From: Kaistia hirudinis
Lineage (GTDB): Bacteria > Pseudomonadota > Alphaproteobacteria > Rhizobiales > Kaistiaceae
Direction of reading: 5' to 3'
DNA length: 64,000 nt
Assembly (NCBI RefSeq): GCF_014196455.1
Contig: NZ_JACIDS010000006.1
Location: 1 to 64,000, forward strand
Under the pieces are notes generated by a model. The model worked only from the letters and a program-made list of their open reading frames with translations. It made no database searches and was not told the DNA's origin. Shown one piece after another: positions 29,356-38,100 of this stretch. Numbering within the stretch: the stretch's first letter is position 1; the number at the start of each line of letters is the position of its first letter. The position numbers and the translations under genes were made by a program.

Positions 29356-29634
29356 CTATCTCCCGAAGCCGGCGATGGAGGCCAGGAACCCGATCGAAGC
29401 CGCAATGCAGACATAGACGGGGAGACGCATGGGAAGCGCGTCATCGATGCCGAGAGGGATGAAGATGAACCGGATCGCGACGGCGCCCAATATGCCGGCG
29501 AGGGCGCATGCCAGCCAGGACGGGAAATAGGCGCCGAACAGCGCGATGGAAGGCGCGCCGACCGGAACGCAACCGCCCAGACAAAGGGCTGCCACGAGAC
29601 TGCCGGCGACGATACGCAGCTGACCGGACCTCAC
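29356..29634 (-). CDS. ytcA: YtcA-family small lipoprotein of the mdtNOP efflux operon
   Basis: This protein of about 92 residues has a lipoprotein signal (LVAALCLGGC) and two membrane segments. The PSIALFGAYFPSWLACALAG stretch matches the conserved core of E. coli YtcA, which precedes mdtNOP there. I prefer GTG 29634 because GGGAGG lies 5 bases upstream and the product then equals the family length; an ATG at 29646 has no ribosome-binding site. As the small membrane partner at the head of the operon it probably assists the FUSC component, but its role is not known. Confidence 0.8.
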   Translation of the reverse strand: MRSGQLRIVAGSLVAALCLGGCVPVGAPSIALFGAYFPSWLACALAGILGAVAIRFIFIPLGIDDALPMRLPVYVCIAASIGFLASIAGFGR

Positions 29635-29968
29635 GCGGCCTCCCATGCCGGTTGCATTGCACAATGCCTCGGGGCGACCGGCGTAGCCTCCGGGGCGCAA
29701 GTCCAAACCGCGTGCGGTCGGCCTGAGCGATCTCCGTCGAATCTAGCGCAGGACCTAATGGAATTTGGTAAACGCAACAAGCTAAGATTGACTTATCGAT
29801 ATTCACACGCGCGGCGTTGGCAGAATGGGACTTTCTCCGATAAATCGGATCGACCCTCTGCCGTTACTTCGGCCTGGTTCGCCCTGGGAGCGTGGGGACA
29901 ACCACCGGCGCGCACGAAAAAAGGGGCGGAAATGATCCGCCCCCTTCTCGGTCTGATTCGGATCCAGG
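29635..29968. other. spacer between the mdt operon and the Tat-hydrolase gene
   Basis: This stretch of about 330 bp contains the terminator of the hydrolase gene and, presumably, the promoter of ytcA-mdtNOP. An AT-richer stretch at about 29750-29815 is the likely promoter site. No ORF with protein character was seen beyond the doubtful N-terminal extension of ytcA. Confidence 0.5.
29915..29944 (-). terminator. rho-independent terminator of the Tat-hydrolase gene
   Basis: Read on the minus strand, an 8-bp stem GGGGCGGA/TCCGCCCC with a 5-base loop is followed by TTTTTTC. It begins about 25 bases after the hydrolase stop codon. It is one of the cleanest intrinsic terminators in the window. Confidence 0.9.
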
Positions 29969-30946
29969 TCAGCCCTTCACGAAGGCGAGCAGGTCCGGAT
30001 TGATGGTATCGGCGTGGGTGGTCAGCATGCCGTGCGGGAAGCCCGGATAGATCTTGAGCGTGCTGTTCTTGACCAGCTTGGCCTGGAGCAGCGCGGCGTC
30101 CTTGTAGGGCACCACCTGGTCATCGTCGCCCTGCAGGACGAGCGTCGGCACGGTGATCGCCTTGAGGTCGTCCGTCTGGTCCGTCTCGGAGAAGGCCTTG
30201 ATGCCCTCGTAATGCGCCAGCGCGCCGCCCATCATGCCCTGGCGCCACCAATTCTGGATGATGCCCTGCGAGACCTTCGCGTCCGGCCGGTTGAAGCCGT
30301 AGAAGGGGCCCGAGGCGACGTCGAGATAGAACTGGGAGCGATTGGCGGCGAGCGCCGAGCGGAAGCCGTCGAACACCTCGATCGGCGTGCCGTCGGGATT
30401 GCCCGGCGTCTTCACCATCAGCGGCGGAATGGCGGCGACGAGCACGGCCTTGGCGACGCGGCCCTGCGGCTGGCCGAACTTCGCGACATAGCGGGCGACT
30501 TCGCCGCCGCCGGTCGAATGGCCGATATGGATGGCGTTCTTGAGGTCGAGATGCTCGGCAACGGCAGACGCGTCGGCCGCATACTGGTCGATGGTGTTGC
30601 CGGTGGAGACCTGCGAGGAGCGGCCATGGCCGCGCCGGTCATGGGCGACGACGCGATAGCCGTTCGCCAGGAAGAACAGCATCTGGTTGTCCCAGTCGTC
30701 CGAGGACAGCGGCCAGCCGTGATGGAAATGGATCGGCTGGGCGTCCTTCGGACCCCAATCCTTGAAGAAGATCTCGGTGCCGTCGCTCGTCTTGATGAAT
30801 CCGCTGCTCATGACGTGGTTTCCTTCTGCGTTGAGGTGTGGGGTTGAGGCCTGCGCAAGGGTCCGGGCGGAGAGGAAAGCCGCCGCGAGACTGGTCGTTC
30901 CGGCGAGGAACGCTCGCCGGGTGGGGGTGAAGCCGTGGCTGGACAT
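29969..30946 (-). CDS. Tat-exported alpha/beta hydrolase, non-haem chloroperoxidase type
   Basis: This 325-residue protein starts with a twin-arginine signal ([18 protein letters not shown]10-R11) and a cleavage region near LAQAS, followed by an alpha/beta hydrolase: [12 protein letters not shown] (oxyanion), nucleophile Ser in IGHSTGGGE, Asp in QGDDDQVVP and His in YPGFPHGM. It resembles cofactor-free bacterial haloperoxidases/esterases (peracid-forming). Most of that family are cytoplasmic, so the Tat signal is notable. A 37-codon ORF ends five bases upstream, a candidate regulator site lies further upstream, and a strong terminator follows. The physiological substrate is unknown. Confidence 0.88.
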   Translation of the reverse strand: MSSHGFTPTRRAFLAGTTSLAAAFLSARTLAQASTPHLNAEGNHVMSSGFIKTSDGTEIFFKDWGPKDAQPIHFHHGWPLSSDDWDNQMLFFLANGYRVVAHDRRGHGRSSQVSTGNTIDQYAADASAVAEHLDLKNAIHIGHSTGGGEVARYVAKFGQPQGRVAKAVLVAAIPPLMVKTPGNPDGTPIEVFDGFRSALAANRSQFYLDVASGPFYGFNRPDAKVSQGIIQNWWRQGMMGGALAHYEGIKAFSETDQTDDLKAITVPTLVLQGDDDQVVPYKDAALLQAKLVKNSTLKIYPGFPHGMLTTHADTINPDLLAFVKG

Positions 30947-30951
30947 GACGG

Positions 30952-31065
30952 CTAGCCGAGGTGGTGCCAGGTCGCCGGCGGGGTGAGCCTTCCGGCGCCG
31001 CGCGGCTCGATCGTCCGGGCGGCGATGATCATCGCCGGACGAACCTTCATATTGATCTTGCTCAT
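30952..31065 (-). CDS. small ORF (37 residues) upstream of the Tat-hydrolase
   Basis: This is an ATG-initiated frame of 37 codons beginning [18 protein letters not shown] and ending TWHHLG. CGGGAGCG lies just upstream as a ribosome-binding site, and the stop falls 5 bases before the hydrolase ATG, which itself lacks a good site. Translation of the small ORF could therefore couple to the hydrolase. It begins about 80 bases downstream of regulator-site copy A, so it is the first frame of that transcript. The peptide is basic with an aromatic/His tail. I do not recognise it, and it could be only a leader. Confidence 0.4.
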   Translation of the reverse strand: MSKINMKVRPAMIIAARTIEPRGAGRLTPPATWHHLG

Positions 31066-31144
31066 GAATTCGCTCCCGAGCCGTTGACTTGATCAGGCTA
31101 TGACTCGGGGGGCAGTCTTTGAATTCTACGCTCGGTTCATTGGG

Positions 31145-31161
31145 TCATACGAAGGTGTGGG
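31145..31161 (-). promoter_or_regulatory. 17-bp element, copy A (upstream of sORF-hydrolase)
   Basis: On the minus strand it reads CCCACACCTTCGTATGA. It matches the consensus CCYAMAC-N4-GTATGA shared by four intergenic sites at 31.1-34.4 kb. It lies 80 bases upstream of the small-ORF start and is oriented toward that gene. It probably binds the FixJ-type regulator encoded nearby (inference). Confidence 0.6.
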
Positions 31162-31188
31162 TTCGCGCCCGGCATAAGGCCAGGGCGA

Positions 31189-31566
31189 TCAGGCCGGCCG
31201 GCGCGTGACGGCCTCGGCCAGATGATGGGCGATTGCGTCGCCATCGGCGGGCTTGTCGAGGAAGCAGCAGGCGCCCGCGGCCATCACGCGCTCGCGCGTC
31301 GCCCGGGTCGGGAAAGCCGTCATGAAGATCATGGGGAAGCGGCGTCCCGCCGCGATGAGCGCGGCCTGGAGCTCGTCGCCGCTCATTTCCGGCATCTGGA
31401 TGTCGGCGATCATGCAGTCCGGATCGCCGTTCAGCTCGTCGGCGAGGAAATCGACCGCGGACGCATAGCTGCGGGCGTCATAGCCGAGCGAGCGCACGAG
31501 GCTCGCGAGCGAGGTGCGGACGCCGTGATCGTCGTCGACGATGGCGATGATGGGCGGTTGAGCCAT
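31189..31566 (-). CDS. single-domain response regulator (receiver only)
   Basis: This 125-residue receiver domain has no output domain. The acidic pocket is in IVDDDHG (residues about 9-15), the phosphoacceptor is D55 (MIADIQMPEMSG), followed by MTAF and K in FLDKPADG. It could act as a phosphate sink or allosteric partner of the histidine kinase encoded at 32334-34214. It has its own upstream copy (B) of the 17-bp element, suggesting feedback control by the FixJ-type regulator. Confidence 0.9.
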   Translation of the reverse strand: MAQPPIIAIVDDDHGVRTSLASLVRSLGYDARSYASAVDFLADELNGDPDCMIADIQMPEMSGDELQAALIAAGRRFPMIFMTAFPTRATRERVMAAGACCFLDKPADGDAIAHHLAEAVTRRPA

Positions 31567-31655
31567 TCCTTGATGTCCTTCGCGCCGTGTCGCACGAAAG
31601 AAGCGTCCGATGCGCGGCCTTAGCTCTATATGGCGCCCCGAAGCCCGCTACGGAA

Positions 31656-31672
31656 TCATACGGAGGTTTGGG
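31656..31672 (-). promoter_or_regulatory. 17-bp element, copy B (upstream of the single-domain receiver)
   Basis: It reads CCCAAACCTCCGTATGA on the minus strand and lies 90 bases upstream of the receiver gene start, oriented toward it. It is in the short spacer after the FixJ-type regulator's stop codon, so the receiver gene probably has its own promoter. Confidence 0.6.
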
Positions 31673-31680
31673 CCGCCGCC

Positions 31681-32337
31681 TCAGTTACGCGCAATGCCGA
31701 GCGCCTCGGCCTTGCGGACGAGGTCGGCGAGCGAGCGGACGCCCATCTTGCGCATGACATTGCCGCGATGGATCTTCACCGTGATCTCGCTGAGGCCGAT
31801 CAGCCCGGCGACCTGCTTGTTCATCAGCCCGGCGACGACGTGGCCCATGACCTCGCGCTCGCGCGGCGTCAGCGTTTCATATTCAGCCCGCAACCCGTCC
31901 CGCGCGGCGCTGTCGCTGCGCCGCTGCCGGTCGCGCTCGATCGCCGCCGTGACGGCATCCAGCATGTCCTGGTCGCGAAAAGGCTTGGCCAGAAAGTCGA
32001 CGGCGCCGGCCTTCATTGCCCGCACGCTCATCGGGATGTCGCCATGGCCGGTCATGAAGACGATCGGCAGCAGGATGCCGTGCTTTGCCAGCTGCGCCTG
32101 AAAATCGAGGCCGCTGATGCCGGGAAGGCGCACGTCAAGAATGAGGCAGCCGACGAGGTCGGGGAGCTTGTCCTGAAGCAATTCGGCCGGGGAGCCATAG
32201 AGGCGCGTTGCGAGCCCGATCGACCGGATGAGGCTGTCGAGCGAATCCCGCACGGCCGCGTCATCATCGACGATGACGACGAGCGGCAGCGCGCTGGAGG
32301 GCGTCGAAGCGCCACGTGTCGAGTTCGGACCGGTCAT
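31681..32337 (-). CDS. FixJ/NarL-type response regulator
   Basis: This 218-residue transcription factor has a receiver domain (phosphoacceptor D68 in LILDVRLPG; T in FMTGHGDIPMSVRAMKAGA; K in FLAKPF) and a LuxR-type helix-turn-helix at residues about 150-205 (LTPREREVMGHVVAGLMNKQ, TVKIHRGNVMRKMGV). Its ATG overlaps the kinase stop (ATGA), so the two form one cognate pair. It is the most likely protein to bind the four 17-bp elements around this locus. Confidence 0.93.
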   Translation of the reverse strand: MTGPNSTRGASTPSSALPLVVIVDDDAAVRDSLDSLIRSIGLATRLYGSPAELLQDKLPDLVGCLILDVRLPGISGLDFQAQLAKHGILLPIVFMTGHGDIPMSVRAMKAGAVDFLAKPFRDQDMLDAVTAAIERDRQRRSDSAARDGLRAEYETLTPREREVMGHVVAGLMNKQVAGLIGLSEITVKIHRGNVMRKMGVRSLADLVRKAEALGIARN

Positions 32338-34214
32338 GCCGATGCTCCTGCCGGTGGCGCGGGAAGCGACAGGCGGAAGGTCGCGCCCCCGCCGGGGCGG
32401 CTCTCGACCGACAGCGCGCCGCCATGAGCTTCCGCGGTCGTGCGGCAGATCGCAAGGCCCATACCCATGCCCTGTTCCTTGGTCGTGAAGAAGGGATCGA
32501 ACAGCCGTTCCAGGTGATCCGCGGCAATGCCGGGTCCAGTGTCGGCGACCGTTATCGTGATCATGTCCGCGGACGCCAGCGCGGCTTCGATCGAAAGCCG
32601 TCGCTCTCCCGGATGATCGGCCATGGCCTGGGCGGCGTTGACCATGAGGTTGACCAGGACCTGCTGCAGCTGGATCCGATCTCCGATCACCGCCGGCAGT
32701 CCTGGCGCGACCGCAATGCCCGGCGTCACGCCGGCGCGCGCCAGCTCGCGTTCGACCAGTTGCACCGCCTCGGCCACGAGATCCGCAATGTCCAGTTCGT
32801 CGCGTTGCTCGGGCGCCTTTCTGAGGAAGGCGCGGACCCGCTTCACGATCTCGCTCGCCCGCCGTCCTTCGGCGACGAGCCGCGTGATCGATGCCTCGAC
32901 CTCGACGAGGTCGGGCGGCTCGCGCCGCATCCAGCGCATCGCCGCCTCGCCATTGGTGACCACGGCCATCAGGGGCTGGTTGACCTCATGCGCGATCGAA
33001 GCGGTCAGCTCGCCGAGCGTGGCGACGCGGGCGGCATGAGCGAGTTCAGCCTGAGCCGCCAGCACGGCCTCCTGTGCCTCCTTGCGCTCGGTGATGTCGA
33101 CGACGAACACCAGCGCGTTGCTGTCCGGATCATCCGGCTTCGGGAAGGTGATCGCGAAGATGACGGGAACGCGGCGGCCGTCGATGTGGACGATCTCCGT
33201 CTCGCCTTCATAGAAGCTCTCGCCGCGCGCGAAGGCAGCAAGCGCCCTGGCAAAAGTGTCGTCCCGCTCGGAGAGCACGTCGTCGACGGTCTCGATGAAC
33301 TCCGACGCGCTCCCGGCGCCGACCATGGACAGGAAGGCCGGATTGACGTCGACGATCGGTGTCAGTCCGCGGGCCTCGGCCATGAATTCGGGGTGCGCGA
33401 CGAGATACGCCTCGAGCGTCTGGCCCTCGGCGAGGGGCAGGGCCGCGAGCGCCGCCCCGACGCCGTTCCAGTCCTCCTGGACGACGCCGATGCGGCTCGC
33501 ATCGAACATGCGCCGGTAGCGTCGCTCGCTGCGGACCAGCGCCGCATAGGCCGCCCGCCGTTCGGTAACGTCCGTATGGGTCTCGAGAACTCCGATCGGC
33601 CGGCCCAGCGCGTCGCGCCGCAGCGCCCAGCGGCTCTCGACGACGAGGCGGGCGCCCGACCGCGTGGATTGCTCCAGCGTGCCGTCCCAGCGCCCGGTCT
33701 CGAACAGGGTCGATTCGATTGCGGCCCGGTCGTCCGGATATCGCGTCTGAAGCAGTTCGTCGGCGACGCGCCCGATCGCCTCCTCGAACGACCAGCCATA
33801 GATCTCCTGCGCCGCGTTGTTCCAGAAGATGATGACGCCGGTCGCGTCGCGGACGAAGATCATGTCGTGCGACAGGTCGAGCAGCTGCGCCTGTGCCACG
33901 AGACGTCCGGTGGCGGCCTGGTTCTGCAGCGCGAGCATGGTGGCGATGCCGATCGCGGCCAGGCTCACGATCGCGCGGAGCGTCGCGGCGCCGGCGTGCT
34001 CGAAGCCATGCGAGACGCCATAGGCCGAGAGCGTCAGGGCGAAGGCCACGGCCGCGGCGACGAGGATGTCGCGGCGGTGGCCCGTCCGGGCAGCCAGCAG
34101 GATGACGAGGACATAGAGGACCGCCACGGCGCCTTCGAGCGGCGAGAGCAGGTCGAACAGGAAGATCGCGACGGCGAGGACGGCCGCCGCGGCGCGGGAT
34201 GCGGTGGCGCTCAT
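32334..34214 (-). CDS. membrane PAS-domain sensor histidine kinase (FixL-like)
   Basis: This 626-residue kinase has a four-segment N-terminal membrane region (residues about 8-97), PAS 1 (about 105-225, HDMIFVRDATGVIIFWN), PAS 2 (about 230-380), and a HisKA domain with the phosphoacceptor H409 in ASIAHEVNQPL. The HATPase domain has VLVNLMVNAAQAM and ADTGPGI, ending in GMGMGLAICRT. The short membrane head looks like an integral sensor with almost no periplasmic loop. The input signal is unknown. It is translationally coupled to the FixJ-type regulator and has an upstream copy (C) of the 17-bp element. Confidence 0.92.
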   Translation of the reverse strand: MSATASRAAAAVLAVAIFLFDLLSPLEGAVAVLYVLVILLAARTGHRRDILVAAAVAFALTLSAYGVSHGFEHAGAATLRAIVSLAAIGIATMLALQNQAATGRLVAQAQLLDLSHDMIFVRDATGVIIFWNNAAQEIYGWSFEEAIGRVADELLQTRYPDDRAAIESTLFETGRWDGTLEQSTRSGARLVVESRWALRRDALGRPIGVLETHTDVTERRAAYAALVRSERRYRRMFDASRIGVVQEDWNGVGAALAALPLAEGQTLEAYLVAHPEFMAEARGLTPIVDVNPAFLSMVGAGSASEFIETVDDVLSERDDTFARALAAFARGESFYEGETEIVHIDGRRVPVIFAITFPKPDDPDSNALVFVVDITERKEAQEAVLAAQAELAHAARVATLGELTASIAHEVNQPLMAVVTNGEAAMRWMRREPPDLVEVEASITRLVAEGRRASEIVKRVRAFLRKAPEQRDELDIADLVAEAVQLVERELARAGVTPGIAVAPGLPAVIGDRIQLQQVLVNLMVNAAQAMADHPGERRLSIEAALASADMITITVADTGPGIAADHLERLFDPFFTTKEQGMGMGLAICRTTAEAHGGALSVESRPGGGATFRLSLPAPPAGASA

Positions 34215-34381
34215 GGGCGGCTGCTGGCTGAGGCCGGCCCCGCCTGGGCGCAGGCTACAGCCTCGGATTCCGACCGCGCCGCCTCATCCGCTCTTCTCGC
34301 AACCATCGTCCCCGCCAGTCCCTTTGTTCGCGCGCGCGAACCATTCAGACGACAGTCGCATCAAATCCGTGCGGCAGGAAG

Positions 34382-34398
34382 TCATACAGGAGTTTAGG
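34382..34398 (-). promoter_or_regulatory. 17-bp element, copy C (upstream of the histidine kinase)
   Basis: It reads CCTAAACTCCTGTATGA on the minus strand, 168 bases upstream of the kinase start and oriented toward it. With copy D it forms an inverted pair separated by 17 bases. Confidence 0.6.
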
Positions 34399-34415
34399 GG
34401 GCGGGCCCACCGAGG

Positions 34416-34432
34416 CCTAAACCGAGGTATGA
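34416..34432 (+). promoter_or_regulatory. 17-bp element, copy D (upstream of dps)
   Basis: It reads CCTAAACCGAGGTATGA on the plus strand, 147 bases upstream of the dps start and oriented toward it. It suggests that dps belongs to the same regulon as the two-component genes. Confidence 0.58.
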
Positions 34433-34578
34433 GCCGGCCATCCGCAAGGGCGATGGAGGCAGCGAGAGCCGGAATTTAGGTTGGGTGCATCGGACAGCGA
34501 GCCCGGCGATGACGGGTTTCTCCGGTCCCGGCGGGCATGAGCCCAGCCGGCCGTCCACCCAAGCGAGGATCTTCGATC

Positions 34579-35097
34579 ATGAGCGAACTCTCCGTTGCCG
34601 GGCGCCAGGCCGCCCCGCTCCACACCCCGACCGATCTCGGCGCCGAGGCCACGGCGGATATCGCGGCGGCGCTGACCGGCGTGCTCGCCGACATGTTCGC
34701 GCTCTATCTCAAGACCAAGAATTTCCACTGGCATATGTCGGGGCCGCATTTTCGCGACTATCACCTGATGCTCGATGAGCAGGGCGACCAGATCTTCGCG
34801 ACGACCGATGCGCTCGCCGAACGGGCCCGCAAGGTCGGCGGCACGACGCTGCGCTCGATCGGCCATATCGCCCGCCTCCAGCGCCTGCTCGACAATGATG
34901 CGGCCTATGTGACGGCGCAGGACATGATCGCCGAACTCGCCGACGACAATCGCCGCCTGACTGGCTTTCTGCGCGCAGCGCATGGCGTCTGCGAGACGCA
35001 TAACGACGTGGCCTCGACCAGCCTCATCGAAGTGTGGATCGACGAGGCCGAGCGGCGGAGCTGGTTCCTGTTCGAGGCAACCCGCGCGCCTCGCTGA
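34579..35097 (+). CDS. dps: Dps-family DNA-protecting ferritin
   Basis: This 172-residue Dps protein forms a 12-mer that oxidises and stores iron using H2O2 and shields DNA in stress. The inter-subunit ferroxidase region is visible as KNFHWHMSGPHF followed by LDEQGDQIF, with a second conserved stretch DVASTSLIEVWIDEAERRSW near the C-terminus. The ATG at 34579 follows AAGCGAGG. A hairpin follows the stop. A decayed, internally deleted copy of this gene plus its hairpin lies at 45.9-46.1 kb. Confidence 0.94.
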   Translation: MSELSVAGRQAAPLHTPTDLGAEATADIAAALTGVLADMFALYLKTKNFHWHMSGPHFRDYHLMLDEQGDQIFATTDALAERARKVGGTTLRSIGHIARLQRLLDNDAAYVTAQDMIAELADDNRRLTGFLRAAHGVCETHNDVASTSLIEVWIDEAERRSWFLFEATRAPR

Positions 35098-35113
35098 TCC
35101 GCCGCGGTCTTGA

Positions 35114-35150
35114 TGGAGGCGCCGGCATGATCTGCCGGCGCCGCTTGGTT
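35114..35150 (+). terminator. hairpin after dps
   Basis: A 9-bp stem GGCGCCGGC/GCCGGCGCC with a loop of about 8 bases (at about 35120-35145) begins about 20 bases after the dps stop, followed by GCTTGGTTT. The related hairpin after the dps pseudogene shows it was duplicated with the gene. Confidence 0.6.
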
Positions 35151-35161
35151 TCAGAGGCGCG

Positions 35162-38100
35162 TCAGAAGTCGATGCTGAACTTCGCGCCGAGCGTCTGTGC
35201 CGTCGTCGTGCTACCGAAGGCGCCCTGGTAGTTGATGCGCACCACCATGCCGTTGCCCGGCATGAGGTCGGCACCGGCGCCGACCTTCCACAGAACCTGG
35301 TCCATCGTCGCGCTGACGGTGAAGGGATCGGTGATGGTGTCGGCGGCGAAGGACCCGACCAGCTTGGCCTCGTCGTTCGAATAGACCGTCACGCCGCCAC
35401 GCACATAGGGCCGCAGCAGGAAGTCGTTCGCCAGCGCCACCTGCCCGCCGAACTCGACGGCCGGGGTGGCGCTGTAGACGGTTTGGCTCGACCCGTCGAT
35501 GCTCACCGCCGTGATGCCGCCCGTTTCCGTGAACGCACTCTGGTTCGAATAGACGGCGTCGAAATCGATCTGCGGCTTGGCGTAGAGGTTCGCCGACTGC
35601 AGCGTATAGGCGGCACGCAGCCTTGCATCGAGCACGCCGAGATTGGACGTGCCGGACAGGTTGTCGTTGATCGTGCCGAAGGAGACCGTGCGGTTGGCGT
35701 CATAGGCGCCGTAGCTGCCCGAGAGAGACGCTGCGAGCAGCAGCGGCCCGGGCACGTATTTGATGACCGCGCCGCCGTTGAAGGCATTGATGCTGCTCGA
35801 TCCGCCCTGATTGTCGCGGATATTGCCGCTGGTCGCGCCGAGCGCGAAGCCGACGCGCCAGTCGCTCGCGGTGGCGAACTGGGCGCCGCCTGCGAAGTTC
35901 CACGTGTCGCTGTCATAGCCGACATTGCTCGCCGTGGCGTCCTGCTGAAGGTTGCGATAATCGCCCCTCAGCCAGAAGCACTGGCCTTCGGCACCGAAGT
36001 AATTGGCGCCGCCCTCGACCTTGCAGCTCATCAGGCTGTCGGAGAAGTCGGAGATGCCGATCGTCGCGGCCTGCTCATTGGCGAGGTAGATGTTCGGCGA
36101 CATCTGGTTGAGCGCCACGTTCACCGCGCCGAGCAAATTGAGATTCACCAGGTTCTGGGCGATCGGGTAGAGCGCGCTGGTATTGTTGATGCTGCGGTTC
36201 AGATAGGCGCCGATCGGAATGCCGTTCCCGGTCACGCCCGCGGGCGCGAAGTTGAAGCCGTCGATGACGAGCGTGGCGCTGTCCGAGCCTTGCCCGTAGT
36301 CGATGGAGCTGATCACCACTGGGTTGTAATAGGAGAGGCTCTTCTCCGTGACGCCCTCGCCGGTCGTCAGGAAGGTGTAGCGCTGCGCGCCGGCCTTGAA
36401 GTTCTCGAAGTTGACGCCGAGCGTGCCGGCGAGGCTTGCCGAGCCGCTGACATTGACGACGTCCGAGAGGCTGTTCGCCATGTCGACGTCGATCGCCAGC
36501 GTGCCGAGCGGCGTGTTCACCAGCGATCCGGTGAAGGCCGTGGTCGCCACCGTGCCCTTGCCGCCGATGGAGAGCGTGCCGCTATTGGTCAGGACGCCGG
36601 CGGTCCCGATATCGACCGTGTTGCCCATGTCGAACAGCGCGCCGCTGGCGTTGTTGAACGTGTTGTCCCAGTTGGCCAGGTCGACATTGCCGATGATCGT
36701 GCCGTAGTTGGTGATCGCCGTCGTCGTGTAGATCTGGTCGACATCGCTCGCCTGGATGGCAAGGGCGTTGATGCCGGCCGTGTTCTGGATCGTGCCGTAA
36801 TTGGTGAGCGTGTTGGCCGCGCCGATGTCGAAGCTGACACCTGCGCCGCCGGCGCCGCCCTGGACCGTCCCGCCACTGATCGTGACGCCGAGATTGCCGT
36901 AACCGCCGACCTCAATGCCGCTGACGGCGCCCCAGATGTTGCCATTCGTGGCGACGGAGACAGCAGCCTGCGACGAGGTGGCGTGGATGCCGTCGCCGCC
37001 CCAGGCGGTGATGTCGCCGGTATGAACGACCGATACGGACTGGTCGTCGCTCTGGTTGCTGGCGACGATGCCGTCGGCGCCCGCGACGATGTTGCCGCTG
37101 CTGATCACGCTCACGCCGGCGCGGGCGGACGATGCCCTGATGCCTGCGCCGGTCGTGGAGGTGACGTTGCCGGTCTGCGTTACGGAGACGCCTTCCGCGT
37201 CGCTCTCATTGCTGGCCGCGATGCCGTCCAGATAGGCCGTGATGGCGCCGGAGTTCACGACAGAGACGAGCCCGGTCGGCGAGATGGCGGCGATGCCGCG
37301 ACCGGACAGGGCGTCGATGCTCCCGCCGGAATGCGCGATGGTCACGGCGCCGCCGCCGAGATTGGACGCGCTGATGCCGTCGATCTGGGCCAGGATTGTC
37401 CCGACGCTCGCAACCGAGATCATGCCCGAAAGCGAGGACGCCGTGATGCCGGAGCCGGCGTCGGAGGTGATCGATCCGTTCTGGGAGACCGATATCGATC
37501 CGTTGGCCCGCGTCGATGCGTTGATGCCGTCGAAATAGGCCGCCAGGGCGCCACTCGCCGTGACCGACACGTCGCCGCCGAAGGACGACGCCGAGATGGC
37601 GGTTCCGCCCTCTGCAGTCACACCATCATTCGCCGTGACGCTGACGGCGGCGGTGTCGCTGCCATTGTTGGCATAGATGCCGTCGAGCTTCGCGGAGACG
37701 GCGCCATCAGCGACCACCGTGACGGACCCGTTCGACGACGTCGCGACGATGCCGGTGCCGACGTCAGCGAGAACGGTTCCCGTCTGCGATACGGAAACGG
37801 CACCCGAACCCGAATTCGTCGCCGAGATGCCGGCCGCGCCCTCGAGCGCACCGATGGAGGTGATCGTGACGTCGCCGCCGATCGCGCTCGCGACGAGCGC
37901 CGTGCCGTTCTCGGCATAGACGTCGCCCGTCTGCGTGATGGTGACGCTCGTGGCAGTGCCGAGCGTCGCGGCCTGGATGCCGTCATTGGCGGCGCCGATC
38001 GCGCCGACATTGGTCACGCTGACGGCGCCGAGCGACGATGTCGCGATGATGCCGCTGCTGCCCCAGGAGGCGATGTCGCCCGAGCGGTTGACCGTGACCG

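Larger units (their letters stand above)
34215..34578. promoter_or_regulatory. divergent control region between histidine kinase and dps
   Basis: This 364-bp spacer carries two copies of the 17-bp element in inverted orientation (C and D), each directed away from the other, toward the kinase and dps respectively. The rest shows no gene. The left part (34215-34330) has no recognisable motif. Confidence 0.6.
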
